Shown here: piece by piece, positions 1 through 5,461 of the stretch
How the letters are laid out: each line of letters begins with the position of its first letter
How positions within the stretch are numbered: position 1 is the first letter of the stretch
Assembly (NCBI GenBank): GCA_023255235.1
Contig: JALRJA010000160.1
Span: 1-6,411 of the forward strand
Length of the DNA: 6,411 nucleotides
Direction of reading: 5' to 3'
Origin: Flaviramulus sp.
Lineage (GTDB): Bacteria; Bacteroidota; Bacteroidia; Flavobacteriales; Flavobacteriaceae
Made by a program: the position numbers and the translations under genes
Notes under the pieces: model-generated
Told to the model about the DNA's origin: nothing
Seen by the model: only the letters and a program-made list of their open reading frames with translations
Database searches by the model: none

Positions 1-239
1 AGAACAGCATTTATTCGGAATCTGGCAATACTAGAACTTTTGTAGGTGAAGCCAATAATATAAATGAAGTTAGTTACAGTGCCAATTTTGGTTTGGGTCT
101 TAATTACAAAGTGTCAAAGCGGTTTGACTTAAATTTAGAACCCATTTTTAAATATCAAATTAACACTTTTGAAAATACATCCGGTAATTTCAACCCATAT
201 TTTATAGGGGTTTATACCGGGTTCTCTATTAAATTTTAG
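1..239 (+). CDS. C-terminal fragment of an outer-membrane beta-barrel protein (5' end outside the window)
   Basis: The frame is open from the left edge (first full codon at 3) to a TAG stop at 237-239, giving the last 78 residues. The peptide alternates polar and aromatic/hydrophobic residues in short stretches separated by turns (NFGLGLNYKVSKRFDLNLEP, then FKYQINTF, then PYFIGVYTGFSIKF) and ends in Phe. This is what the last strands of a Gram-negative outer-membrane beta-barrel look like, the terminal aromatic being the usual BAM recognition signal. From memory, similar C-termini occur in flavobacterial outer-membrane barrel proteins encoded next to ECF sigma factors, but that context lies outside the window, so the link is inference. 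The N-terminus, signal peptide and any extra domain cannot be seen. It ends on the bidirectional terminator shared with the convergent acyltransferase gene. Confidence 0.75.
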   Translation, partial: NSIYSESGNTRTFVGEANNINEVSYSANFGLGLNYKVSKRFDLNLEPIFKYQINTFENTSGNFNPYFIGVYTGFSIKF

Positions 240-293
240 GTTTTTGGTTAGATCTGGATATGTGTTTTTAAGTACTTTTTTAAAATGCATATC

Positions 294-326
294 AAAAAAA
301 ACTGCTCGTCCCCTCGAGCAGTTTTT
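294..326. terminator. Bidirectional intrinsic terminator between convergent genes
   Basis: An 8-bp perfect stem pairs ACTGCTCG (301-308) with CGAGCAGT (315-322) around a six-base loop. It is flanked by seven A on the left (294-300) and four T on the right (323-326), so it reads as a hairpin plus U-tract on both strands. It can end the outer-membrane barrel gene on the plus strand and the acyltransferase gene on the minus strand. The acyltransferase stop codon (325-327) lies inside the right-hand tract. Confidence 0.9.
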
Positions 327-1062
327 ATTTTTTAAAACCCTGCAATTGTTGTAAAATAACCAATCTACTAAGGTCGTTTAGTTTTTTAGTATCGTTAATT
401 GTTAATCCGTTAGTGGTGATAAACTTGTGTATTATAACACGCATAATACCTGGGCTTCCGCTAAAAAAAGTATAAGAAAAGCGTTTTTTATTATCTAAAA
501 ACGTTATAGGAACAATAGGTATTTGATGATTTATAGCCAATCTAAAAGCCCCGTCTTTAAAGGTGTCTAACTCAATGTTTTCATGAGGTACACCACCTTC
601 AGGAAAAATGCAAATACTCAAGCCTGCTTTTAATCGTTTTTGAGCTCTCAAAAAAACAGCTTGCCTACTTTTTGCCGAACTCCTATCTACCAAAATACAA
701 GTACGTTTGTAGAAAAACCCAAATAAAGGAATTTTTGCCAATTCTTTTTTTCCAACAAAAACAAAAGGGTTTTTTACAGAAACCAGCATGAGCATTATGT
801 CTGCCATTGAGGTATGATTGGCAATAAACATATAGCTTTTATTTTTATTTGGAATTTCTTCACGATTTATAAAAGGTTTAAACCCCATACCTACTAAAAT
901 AAATTTTGCCCAAAAACGGGCTAATTTAAAAAAAAAGGGATACCACGATTCTTTTAAAATAGAAAACAAAAGTATTGGTAACATCAATAATATTGGTAAT
1001 CCTACTAGGATATAAAACCAAATTCTATAAAAAGTCCAAGCTATATTTTTAAAAATATTCAT
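325..1062 (-). CDS. plsC: 1-acyl-sn-glycerol-3-phosphate acyltransferase family protein (PlsC-like)
   Basis: This is a probable inner-membrane lysophospholipid acyltransferase, which transfers an acyl chain to lysophosphatidic acid to make phosphatidic acid for phospholipid synthesis. From the chosen ATG it has 245 residues, usual for the family. A hydrophobic N-terminus (about residues 8-38, IWFYILVGLPILLMLPILL) suggests membrane anchoring. The catalytic HX4D motif is HTSMAD (83-88), followed by FVGKKELAKIPLFG (101-114), an arginine-containing block ILVDRSS (123-129), the substrate-binding motif FPEGG (153-157, a variant of FPEGT) and IPIVPITF (181-188). The open frame extends 14 codons further to an ATG at 1104, but a -7 promoter element lies inside that extension, ending six bases before the internal ATG at 1062, and the next residues (MNIFKNIAW) look like a normal start. 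The gene is divergent from the GlsB-like gene. Substrate specificity cannot be read from the sequence; other lysophospholipid or aminolipid acyltransferases share these motifs. Confidence 0.88.
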   Translation of the reverse strand: MNIFKNIAWTFYRIWFYILVGLPILLMLPILLFSILKESWYPFFFKLARFWAKFILVGMGFKPFINREEIPNKNKSYMFIANHTSMADIMLMLVSVKNPFVFVGKKELAKIPLFGFFYKRTCILVDRSSAKSRQAVFLRAQKRLKAGLSICIFPEGGVPHENIELDTFKDGAFRLAINHQIPIVPITFLDNKKRFSYTFFSGSPGIMRVIIHKFITTNGLTINDTKKLNDLSRLVILQQLQGFKK

Positions 1063-1068
1063 AGAATT

Positions 1069-1076
1069 CAAAAATA
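1069..1076 (-). promoter_or_regulatory. Putative -7 element for the acyltransferase gene
   Basis: On the minus strand this reads TATTTTTG, matching the Bacteroidota -7 consensus TAnnTTTG. It ends six bases before the ATG at 1062, so transcription would begin at or within a base or two of the start codon. I find no TTG (-33) at the expected 17-20 bp spacing, so support rests on the -7 match and its position. Confidence 0.45.
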
Positions 1077-1127
1077 CTATTATATTTTGATTATATTTAA
1101 GCATAATAATTTCTAAACTATAAAACT

Positions 1128-1370
1128 ATGAGTTTTCTCTATTCATTATTAATTGGTGCTGTTGCCGGTTGGTTAGCTGGAAAGCTAATGAAAGGTGGCG
1201 GCTTTGGACTACTACTAAACATTATAATTGGTATTATTGGTGGTTTAGTTGGTAATTGGCTTTTTTCAATACTCAACATTAATTTTATGGATGGCATTGT
1301 AGGTGATATTTTAACCGGAGCTATTGGTGCCATAGTCATTTTATTTGTTGCTAGCTTGTTTAAAAAATAG
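1128..1370 (+). CDS. GlsB/YeaQ/YmgE-family small membrane protein (transglycosylase-associated family)
   Basis: An 80-residue, very hydrophobic, glycine-rich protein. Three membrane segments are visible (about residues 3-20, 27-49 and 56-77), with the family's repeated small-residue pattern: GAVAGWLAGKLMKGGGFG near the start, GIIGGLVGNWLF in the middle and DILTGAIGAIVILF near the end, finishing in a basic FKK tail. Length and pattern fit the YeaQ/YmgE/GlsB family (Pfam Transgly_assoc), small inner-membrane proteins linked to general or acid stress in some bacteria but without a known biochemical activity. The ATG is preceded by an A/T-rich stretch with no clear Shine-Dalgarno sequence. It is transcribed divergently from the acyltransferase and has its own terminator just after the stop, so it is probably monocistronic. 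Confidence 0.88.
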   Translation: MSFLYSLLIGAVAGWLAGKLMKGGGFGLLLNIIIGIIGGLVGNWLFSILNINFMDGIVGDILTGAIGAIVILFVASLFKK

Positions 1371-1390
1371 GTTTTTACCAAAAAAAATAG

Positions 1391-1415
1391 AAAGTGGCTG
1401 TTGCCACTTTTTTTT
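1391..1415 (+). terminator. Intrinsic terminator after the GlsB-like gene
   Basis: AAAGTGGC (1391-1398) pairs with GCCACTTT (1403-1410) around a TGTT loop, followed by five more T (1411-1415). It starts 20 bases after the stop codon and separates this gene from the promoter of trpS. Several A upstream (1380-1387) could also support some termination on the opposite strand, but no minus-strand gene ends here. Confidence 0.88.
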
Positions 1416-1432
1416 ATTGTATAACTTATCTT

Positions 1433-1440
1433 TAAATTTG
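1433..1440 (+). promoter_or_regulatory. Putative -7 element for trpS
   Basis: TAAATTTG matches TAnnTTTG exactly and lies between the upstream terminator and the trpS ATG (17 bases from element end to ATG). This predicts a start near 1445 and a leader of about a dozen bases, too short for a T-box or an attenuator. No TTG at standard -33 spacing was found (the nearest, at 1417-1419, is too close). Confidence 0.55.
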
Positions 1441-1457
1441 CTGTTTAGATTAAACAT

Positions 1458-2426
1458 ATGGCAAGAATACTTACGGGCATACAAAGTACCGGAACACCGC
1501 ATTTAGGAAATATTTTGGGCGCTATTATGCCAGCTATTGAAATGGCAAAAAACCCTGAAAATGATTCCTTTTTATTTATAGCAAACTTGCATACCTTAAC
1601 ACAAATTAAAGATGCTAAAACCTTACGTAACAATACCTACTCTACCGCTGCCGCTTGGTTAGCTTTTGGCTTAGATATTGATAAAACTGTGTTTTATAGA
1701 CAAAGTGATGTGCCACAAGTAACCGAGTTAACCTGGTATTTAAATTGTTTTTTTCCTTATCAACGCTTAACATTGGCACATAGCTTTAAAGATAAAGCAG
1801 ATAGACTAGAAGATGTAAATGCTGGTTTATTTACCTACCCTATGCTAATGGCTGCCGATATTTTACTCTATGATGCCGATATTGTACCTGTTGGAAAAGA
1901 CCAAGAACAACATATTGAAATTACTCGTGATGTCGCATCAAGATTTCATGCCAAACTAGGCGACACTTTTGTTTTACCTAAAGCAAATGTGCAAGAAACC
2001 ACCATGCTAATACCAGGTACTGATGGTGAAAAAATGAGTAAAAGTAGAGATAATATTATCAATATTTTTTTAGATGATAAAAAACTACGCAAGCAAATCA
2101 TGTCTATTGAAACCGATAGCACTCCTTTAGAAGAACCTAAAAACTGGAAAACTTGTAACTGTTTTGCCATTTATAATTTACTAGCTTCAAAAGAACAAAT
2201 AGAAACCATGAAAACTAATTATGAAAACGGTGGTTATGGTTATGGGCATGCTAAACAAGCCTTATTTGAATTACTTGTAAATAGCTTTGCAGAACAACGC
2301 GAACGCTACAACTACTACATGAATAATATCAACGAAATAGAAGCAGCATTAGCTGTTGGAGCTAAAAAAGCCACCTTAGTTGCTAATACTGTTTTAGGTA
2401 GAGTTAGAGATAAACTTGGGTATTAG
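1458..2426 (+). CDS. trpS: Tryptophan--tRNA ligase
   Basis: A cytoplasmic class I aminoacyl-tRNA synthetase that activates tryptophan with ATP and loads it onto tRNA(Trp). At 322 residues it has the usual bacterial TrpRS length. The N-terminal Rossmann half opens with TGIQSTGTPHLGN (6-18), whose PHLGN is the HIGH-class signature (TIGN in many TrpRS). The mid-domain carries YPMLMAADILLYDADIVPVG (127-146) and GKDQEQHIEITRD (146-158), typical for tryptophan and ATP binding. The second signature is KMSKS (192-196, in GTDGEKMSKSRDN). The rest is the helical anticodon-binding region. The ATG at 1458 fits the family N-terminus and the promoter just upstream. The gene converges on dprA with 19 bp between the stops, and I see no hairpin terminator there. 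No signs of truncation or recent transfer. Confidence 0.97.
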   Translation: MARILTGIQSTGTPHLGNILGAIMPAIEMAKNPENDSFLFIANLHTLTQIKDAKTLRNNTYSTAAAWLAFGLDIDKTVFYRQSDVPQVTELTWYLNCFFPYQRLTLAHSFKDKADRLEDVNAGLFTYPMLMAADILLYDADIVPVGKDQEQHIEITRDVASRFHAKLGDTFVLPKANVQETTMLIPGTDGEKMSKSRDNIINIFLDDKKLRKQIMSIETDSTPLEEPKNWKTCNCFAIYNLLASKEQIETMKTNYENGGYGYGHAKQALFELLVNSFAEQRERYNYYMNNINEIEAALAVGAKKATLVANTVLGRVRDKLGY

Positions 2427-2445
2427 TATAAAAAGTAATAAAACC

Positions 2446-3549
2446 CTAAACCAGCTCAAAAAGCTTACCAGGTAGCGGTCTTAACACACCTTTTAATTCC
2501 ATATTTAATAGCATGCTGGCTACTTTAAAAATTGGCATATTACAGTTTAGTGCTATACCATCTAATTGCTGTTTATTATTTTCTTTAAGGTAATTATAGA
2601 TAATTTTTTCACTTTCATCTAGTTCTACAAAAAGTTGTTTTTGTATAGCTGGTTTGGTATAATCTTCTAACTTCCAATTTAAAATGTAAGGTATATCGAG
2701 TGGTGTTGTTAATATGTGGGCTTTTTGATATTTTATTAAGTTATTACACCCGGCACTTTGACTGTCTGACACACGCCCAGGAACGGCAAATACATCTCTG
2801 TTATATGAGTTTGCAATATCGGCTGTTACTAAACTCCCGCCTTTTTGTGCCGATTCAATAACAATGGTTGCTTCACTTAATCCGGCAATGATTCTGTTGC
2901 GTTTTAAAAAATTATTTTTGTCAAATTTATCTATACTCCAAAAATCGGTAAAAAAGCCGCCGTTTTTTTCAACATCAACCACATATTTTTTATGGGTTTT
3001 AGGATATATAGTATTAAATCCGTGAGCCAAACAAGCTATAGTTTGTAACTGGTTTTTTAAAGCCGCTTTGTGGGCTGTTATATCTGTTCCGTATGCAAAA
3101 CCCGATACAATTATGGGGTTATAGGGTGTTAATTTTTCTACTAATTCTTCGCAAAAAACAATTCCGTTTGTAGTTATTTTTCGAGTTCCTACTATACTTA
3201 TAATATGAGATTGCTTTAAATTAATATTACCCGACTCAAATAGTAAAATTGGTGCATCAATGCAGTGCTTTAACTTCTCTGGATAGTTTTCTTCTTCAAA
3301 ATAGCGAACTCTAATATTGTTGTTTTTTATGAATTCTATTTCTTTTTCGGCTTCATTTAAATGCTGTTTTTTATACAAATTGTTTAAAATAACGCTTCCT
3401 ATGCCGTCTATTTTAATTAGGTTTTGCTTTTTTTCTTTTAAAACGGCTTGGGCAGAGCCACAGTGATTAATTAATCGTTTAGCAATAATATCGCCTATGT
3501 TATTTACATGGTGTAATGCTAATGTGTGGAGTAAATCATTTTCGGTCAT
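2446..3549 (-). CDS. dprA: DNA-processing protein DprA (Smf)
   Basis: DprA binds incoming single-stranded DNA during natural transformation and loads RecA on it. From the chosen ATG it has 367 residues. The N-terminal part has helix-hairpin-helix-like signals (VNNIGDIIAKRLI, 15-27; IDGIG, 47-51). The Rossmann-like core shows IVGTRKIT (119-126), SGFAYGTDITAHKAAL (149-164; most homologues have GID where this has GTD), FLKRNRIIAGLSEATIVIES (214-233), GGSLVTADIA (237-246) and VPGRVSDSQSAGCNNLI (256-272). The last 55 or so residues form a winged helix (DprA/DML1-like). The open frame reaches an ATG at 3606, but the extra 19 residues (MSLLPKNAF...) are unlike DprA N-termini, whereas MTENDLLHTLAL at 3549 is typical. 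It is divergent from the HU-SPOR gene and convergent with trpS, so probably transcribed alone. Competence genes such as comEC are not visible here. Confidence 0.95.
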   Translation of the reverse strand: MTENDLLHTLALHHVNNIGDIIAKRLINHCGSAQAVLKEKKQNLIKIDGIGSVILNNLYKKQHLNEAEKEIEFIKNNNIRVRYFEEENYPEKLKHCIDAPILLFESGNINLKQSHIISIVGTRKITTNGIVFCEELVEKLTPYNPIIVSGFAYGTDITAHKAALKNQLQTIACLAHGFNTIYPKTHKKYVVDVEKNGGFFTDFWSIDKFDKNNFLKRNRIIAGLSEATIVIESAQKGGSLVTADIANSYNRDVFAVPGRVSDSQSAGCNNLIKYQKAHILTTPLDIPYILNWKLEDYTKPAIQKQLFVELDESEKIIYNYLKENNKQQLDGIALNCNMPIFKVASMLLNMELKGVLRPLPGKLFELV

Positions 3550-3642
3550 AATTTTGATGATTGATAATGACGATACAATAAACGCATTTTTGGGCAATAA
3601 TGACAAATTATTTTGTGGTATTAGGTGTTAAAATTTGAAGCT

Positions 3643-3650
3643 TATATTTG
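3643..3650 (+). promoter_or_regulatory. Possible upstream -7 element in the dprA / HU-SPOR divergent gap
   Basis: TATATTTG matches TAnnTTTG and faces the HU-SPOR gene from 86 bases upstream. No -33 TTG has the right spacing, and a better-placed element lies at 3724-3731, so this may be a second promoter or chance in A/T-rich DNA. For dprA on the minus strand the only near match is CAAATTA at 3604-3610 (TAATTTG on the minus strand), one base short of the consensus spacing. The rest of the gap (3550-3736) is A/T-rich without hairpins or other features I can support. Confidence 0.25.
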
Positions 3651-3723
3651 TGAAACATGCTCAATTTGCCCATTATTGTTAATAAATACTTGATTTTAAA
3701 TTTTATAAAAAAGAAAAAAAAAT

Positions 3724-3731
3724 TAACTTTG
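3724..3731 (+). promoter_or_regulatory. Putative -7 element abutting the HU-SPOR start codon
   Basis: TAACTTTG matches the -7 consensus exactly and ends five bases before the ATG at 3737. With the usual distance to the start site, transcription would begin at or next to the A of ATG, giving a leaderless mRNA. There is no Shine-Dalgarno sequence in the five intervening bases. The region at -33 is a run of T and A without a clear TTG. Confidence 0.55.
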
Positions 3732-3736
3732 TTTCT

Positions 3737-4672
3737 ATGCAATTAGAAACCTATATAAGCGATTTACTTTATCGCTACGAATGTGTTACCATACCTGGTT
3801 TTGGAGCTTTTTTAACACAAAATACTTCGGCAACTATTGAGGTGTTAACACATACATTTTATGCACCAAAAAAAACGGTGTCTTTTAATGAGCAAATTCA
3901 AAAAAATGATGGTTTGTTGGCACATTATATAGCCGATGTTGAAAAAATTCCTTTTGAAACTGCTAATAAAAAAATAGCTAAACGCGTTAAAATTTTAAAA
4001 TCTTATTTAACACAAGGTGAAACTTTAAGTTTTAAAAATATTGGTGATATTGTTTTAAATAAAGAGGGAAACATTTTGTTTGATCCTACTTATGATCTTA
4101 ATTATTTAACAGATTCTTTTGGCTTAACAACTTTTGTGTCTCCACAAGTAGATAGAGCCGTTTACAATGAGGCTACCGCTTTATCAGATCGTGTTGTTCC
4201 TATAGGGGTTAGCTCGAATAACAGAAAGGGGAATTTGTTTTTGAAATATGCTGCTGTTGGTTTAATTGCTTTAAGTTTGGGTGGTTTGGTAGCTTCAAAT
4301 TATTATGTGAATCAAATTGAAACTTATAATCAATTAGCACAAGTAGAAGCTACAAAACAATTGGATACAAAAATTCAAGAAGCTACTTTTAGTTTAAACC
4401 CGTTACCGGCTATAACTTTACATGTAAGTAAACAAACTGGTAATTATCATATTGTTGCTGGTGCTTTTAGGGTTGCCTCAAATTGCGATAAGCTTATTGC
4501 TAATTTAAAACAAGAGGGTTTTAATGCCAGAAAAATTGGGGTTAATAAGTATGGTTTACATCAAGTGGTTTATGGAAGTTATGAAAATGGTGCTCAAGCA
4601 CTTGAGATTATTAGAGAGATAAGAAAAACACACAATAAGGATGCTTGGCTTTTGGTTAAAAAGTTAGATTAA
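3737..4672 (+). CDS. HU-CCDC81-like and SPOR domain-containing single-pass membrane protein
   Basis: A 311-residue protein in three parts. Residues 1 to about 130 look like the bacterial HU-CCDC81 tandem module common in Bacteroidota, with the diagnostic VTIPGFGAFL (17-26) and a second half around LSFKNIGDIVLNKEGNILF (97-115). Residues 169-189 (LKYAAVGLIALSLGGLVASNY) form one membrane segment. After a short linker, residues 235-309 form a SPOR domain (NYHIVAGAFR at 236-245, then GVNKYGLHQVVYGSY at 268-282), a fold that binds septal peptidoglycan lacking stem peptides. No signal peptide precedes the HU-like part, so the expected topology is HU module in the cytoplasm and SPOR in the periplasm. 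This suggests a role linking the cell wall or division site to something inside the cell; the cytoplasmic partner (DNA or protein) is unknown. The ATG is fixed by the promoter five bases upstream. No terminator is seen before the next promoter at 4718. Confidence 0.88.
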   Translation: MQLETYISDLLYRYECVTIPGFGAFLTQNTSATIEVLTHTFYAPKKTVSFNEQIQKNDGLLAHYIADVEKIPFETANKKIAKRVKILKSYLTQGETLSFKNIGDIVLNKEGNILFDPTYDLNYLTDSFGLTTFVSPQVDRAVYNEATALSDRVVPIGVSSNNRKGNLFLKYAAVGLIALSLGGLVASNYYVNQIETYNQLAQVEATKQLDTKIQEATFSLNPLPAITLHVSKQTGNYHIVAGAFRVASNCDKLIANLKQEGFNARKIGVNKYGLHQVVYGSYENGAQALEIIREIRKTHNKDAWLLVKKLD

Positions 4673-4717
4673 CACATGATTGTTGTTATATTATTTAGTT
4701 AAATCCTAAAATGGTTT

Positions 4718-4725
4718 TACCTTTG
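4718..4725 (+). promoter_or_regulatory. Putative -7 element for the thioesterase gene
   Basis: TACCTTTG matches TAnnTTTG exactly and would start transcription near 4730. That leaves a leader of about 17 bases to the ATG at 4748. A TTG codon in the same frame at 4730 would coincide with the transcription start, so the element bears on the choice of start. No clear -33 TTG. Confidence 0.5.
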
Positions 4726-4747
4726 TGGCTTGAATAAAACAACCGTT

Positions 4748-5257
4748 ATGCAAGCAAAAACAGCAAAGGAATCGCAAACAATTCTTACCGATATGGTTTT
4801 ACCTGGTGAAACCAATGCTTTAAATAATTTATTTGGTGGTGAACTATTGGCTCGTATGGATAGAGCTGCTAGTATTGCTGCTGGCAGACATTGTAGGCGT
4901 ATTGTTGTTACTGCCTCTGTAAATCATGTGGCTTTTAATAAGGCTGTGCCTTTGGGTAGTGTGGTTACTGTAGAGGCTAAGGTTTCGCGTGCTTTTAAGA
5001 CTTCTATGGAAGTGGTTATTGATGTTTGGATTGAAGATAGGGAGTCTGGTAAAAAAACTAAAGCTAATGAGGGTATTTATACTTTTGTGGCTGTTGATAA
5101 TACTGGTCAACCGGTTGATGTTCCTGAGGTTATGCCTGAGACCGATTTAGAGAAGCAACGTTTTGCTGCGGCTTTAAGACGTAAACAACTTAGTTTGTTA
5201 TTGGCTGGAAAAATTAAACCAAATGATGCTTCTGAGTTGAAAGCCTTGTTTGAGTAG
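4748..5257 (+). CDS. Acyl-CoA thioesterase, hotdog fold (YciA/YkhA/ACOT7-like)
   Basis: A probable cytoplasmic thioesterase that hydrolyses acyl-CoA to free acid and CoA. From the ATG it has 169 residues, the length of single-hotdog YciA/YkhA-type enzymes, which usually form trimers or hexamers. The signature is NALNNLFGGELLARMDRAAS (23-42): the Asn, the GG turn opening the central helix and the helix Asp (D38) correspond to the active-site region of this family. The strands follow as VVTASVNHVAFNKAVPLGSV (53-72), EAKVSRAFKTSMEVVIDVW (76-94) and NEGIYTFVAVD (107-117). The C-terminal tail (EKQRFAAALRRKQL, then a Lys-rich helix) is characteristic of the bacterial branch. The frame can also start at a TTG at 4730 (six more residues, MNKTTV); the ATG is preferred because the promoter would put the transcript start at that TTG, but the TTG is not excluded. 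Substrate chain length cannot be predicted. Confidence 0.88.
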   Translation: MQAKTAKESQTILTDMVLPGETNALNNLFGGELLARMDRAASIAAGRHCRRIVVTASVNHVAFNKAVPLGSVVTVEAKVSRAFKTSMEVVIDVWIEDRESGKKTKANEGIYTFVAVDNTGQPVDVPEVMPETDLEKQRFAAALRRKQLSLLLAGKIKPNDASELKALFE

Positions 5258-5265
5258 TTTTTTTT

Positions 5266-5349
5266 GCGTTAGGGATAGTAGCGAATAGCCCACAGCGACT
5301 TTTGGAGCGAGGACTTGTAGCGGATAGCCCGACCCTTGTGGTAGGCTAT
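5266..5349. repeat. G+C-rich intergenic repeat element (flavobacterial dispersed type)
   Basis: This stretch is about 54% G+C (43 of 79 bases from 5271 to 5349), far above its surroundings, and starts right after the thioesterase stop and eight T. It holds two copies of a 14-base unit, GTAGCGAATAGCCC (5278-5291) and GTAGCGGATAGCCC (5317-5330), 13 of 14 identical and 39 bases apart. The second copy forms one arm of a hairpin: ATAGCC (5324-5329) pairs with GGCTAT (5344-5349), with an inner ACC/GGT pairing. Phrases such as AGCGGATAGCCCGACCC and GTTAGGGAT recur, to my recollection, between genes of many Flavobacteriaceae, so this is probably one copy of a dispersed element. Its role (REP-like element, 3'-UTR structure or small RNA) is unknown. 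No protein is likely here. Confidence 0.55.
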
Positions 5350-5385
5350 AAAAAAGGTTGCCAAAATTTGTATTTGACAACCTTT
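5350..5385 (-). terminator. Hairpin terminator, best read on the minus strand
   Basis: AAAGGTTG (5353-5360) pairs with CAACCTTT (5378-5385); inside, CAAA (5362-5365) pairs with TTTG (5373-5376) after a single C-A mismatch, closing a seven-base loop. Read on the minus strand, the stem runs into six U (complement of A at 5350-5355), so it can terminate the lipocalin-like gene, whose stop lies about 77 bases upstream on that strand. On the plus strand only a short TTTATA follows, so termination of the thioesterase transcript here would be weaker. Confidence 0.75.
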
Positions 5386-5387
5386 AT

Positions 5388-5443
5388 AAAGGAAACGTTT
5401 TTTAATAATTTAATCTAACCAACCAAAAACGAATGTTTCCTTT
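5388..5443. other. Large imperfect hairpin between convergent genes
   Basis: AAAGGAAA (5388-5395) pairs with TTTCCTTT (5436-5443), and CGTTTTT (5396-5402) pairs with AAAAACG (5425-5431), leaving a four-base bulge (5432-5435) and a loop of about 22 bases. It has no U-tract on either strand, so it is not a classical terminator. It lies in the 3' region of the lipocalin-like gene, and its left arm also belongs to the perfect palindrome CCTTTATAAAGG (5381-5392), so it competes with the neighbouring terminator hairpin. It may act in 3'-end stability; that is inference. Confidence 0.5.
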
Positions 5444-5461
5444 TGTTTACTATAAGCATAC

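Noticed and set aside
257..293. GATATG/CATATC inverted repeat downstream of the barrel gene
   Set aside because: Only six base pairs around a 25-base A/T-rich loop; likely chance in such DNA, next to a much stronger terminator.
1139..1381. Minus-strand open frame of 80 codons
   Set aside because: It lies wholly opposite the GlsB-like gene and its terminator side; the plus-strand product is a clear family match, while this one has no recognisable pattern.
1371..1457. T-box or tryptophan attenuator upstream of trpS
   Set aside because: The only hairpin is the terminator of the preceding gene, and the trpS -7 element lies after it, leaving a leader of about a dozen bases with no room for a T-box or leader peptide.
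1445..1633. Minus-strand open frame of 62 codons across the start of trpS
   Set aside because: Antisense shadow of trpS codons, without a promoter or domain signal.
1946..2170. Minus-strand open frame of 74 codons inside trpS
   Set aside because: Antisense of the KMSKS region; its Leu/Ser-rich sequence is what reverse-complemented Asp/Lys/Asn codons give.
4844..5110. Minus-strand open frame of 88 codons inside the thioesterase gene
   Set aside because: Low-complexity Asn/Ser/Thr/His-rich translation, as expected antisense to this coding region; no domain.
5278..5330. CRISPR-like array from the two 14-base repeats
   Set aside because: Only two short copies, far below normal CRISPR repeat length, with no cas genes in the window.
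5198..5380. Minus-strand open frame of 60 codons over the intergenic repeat
   Set aside because: It reads through the G+C-rich repeat and the terminator hairpin and into the end of the thioesterase gene; peptides of this kind are typical spurious translations of flavobacterial intergenic repeats.
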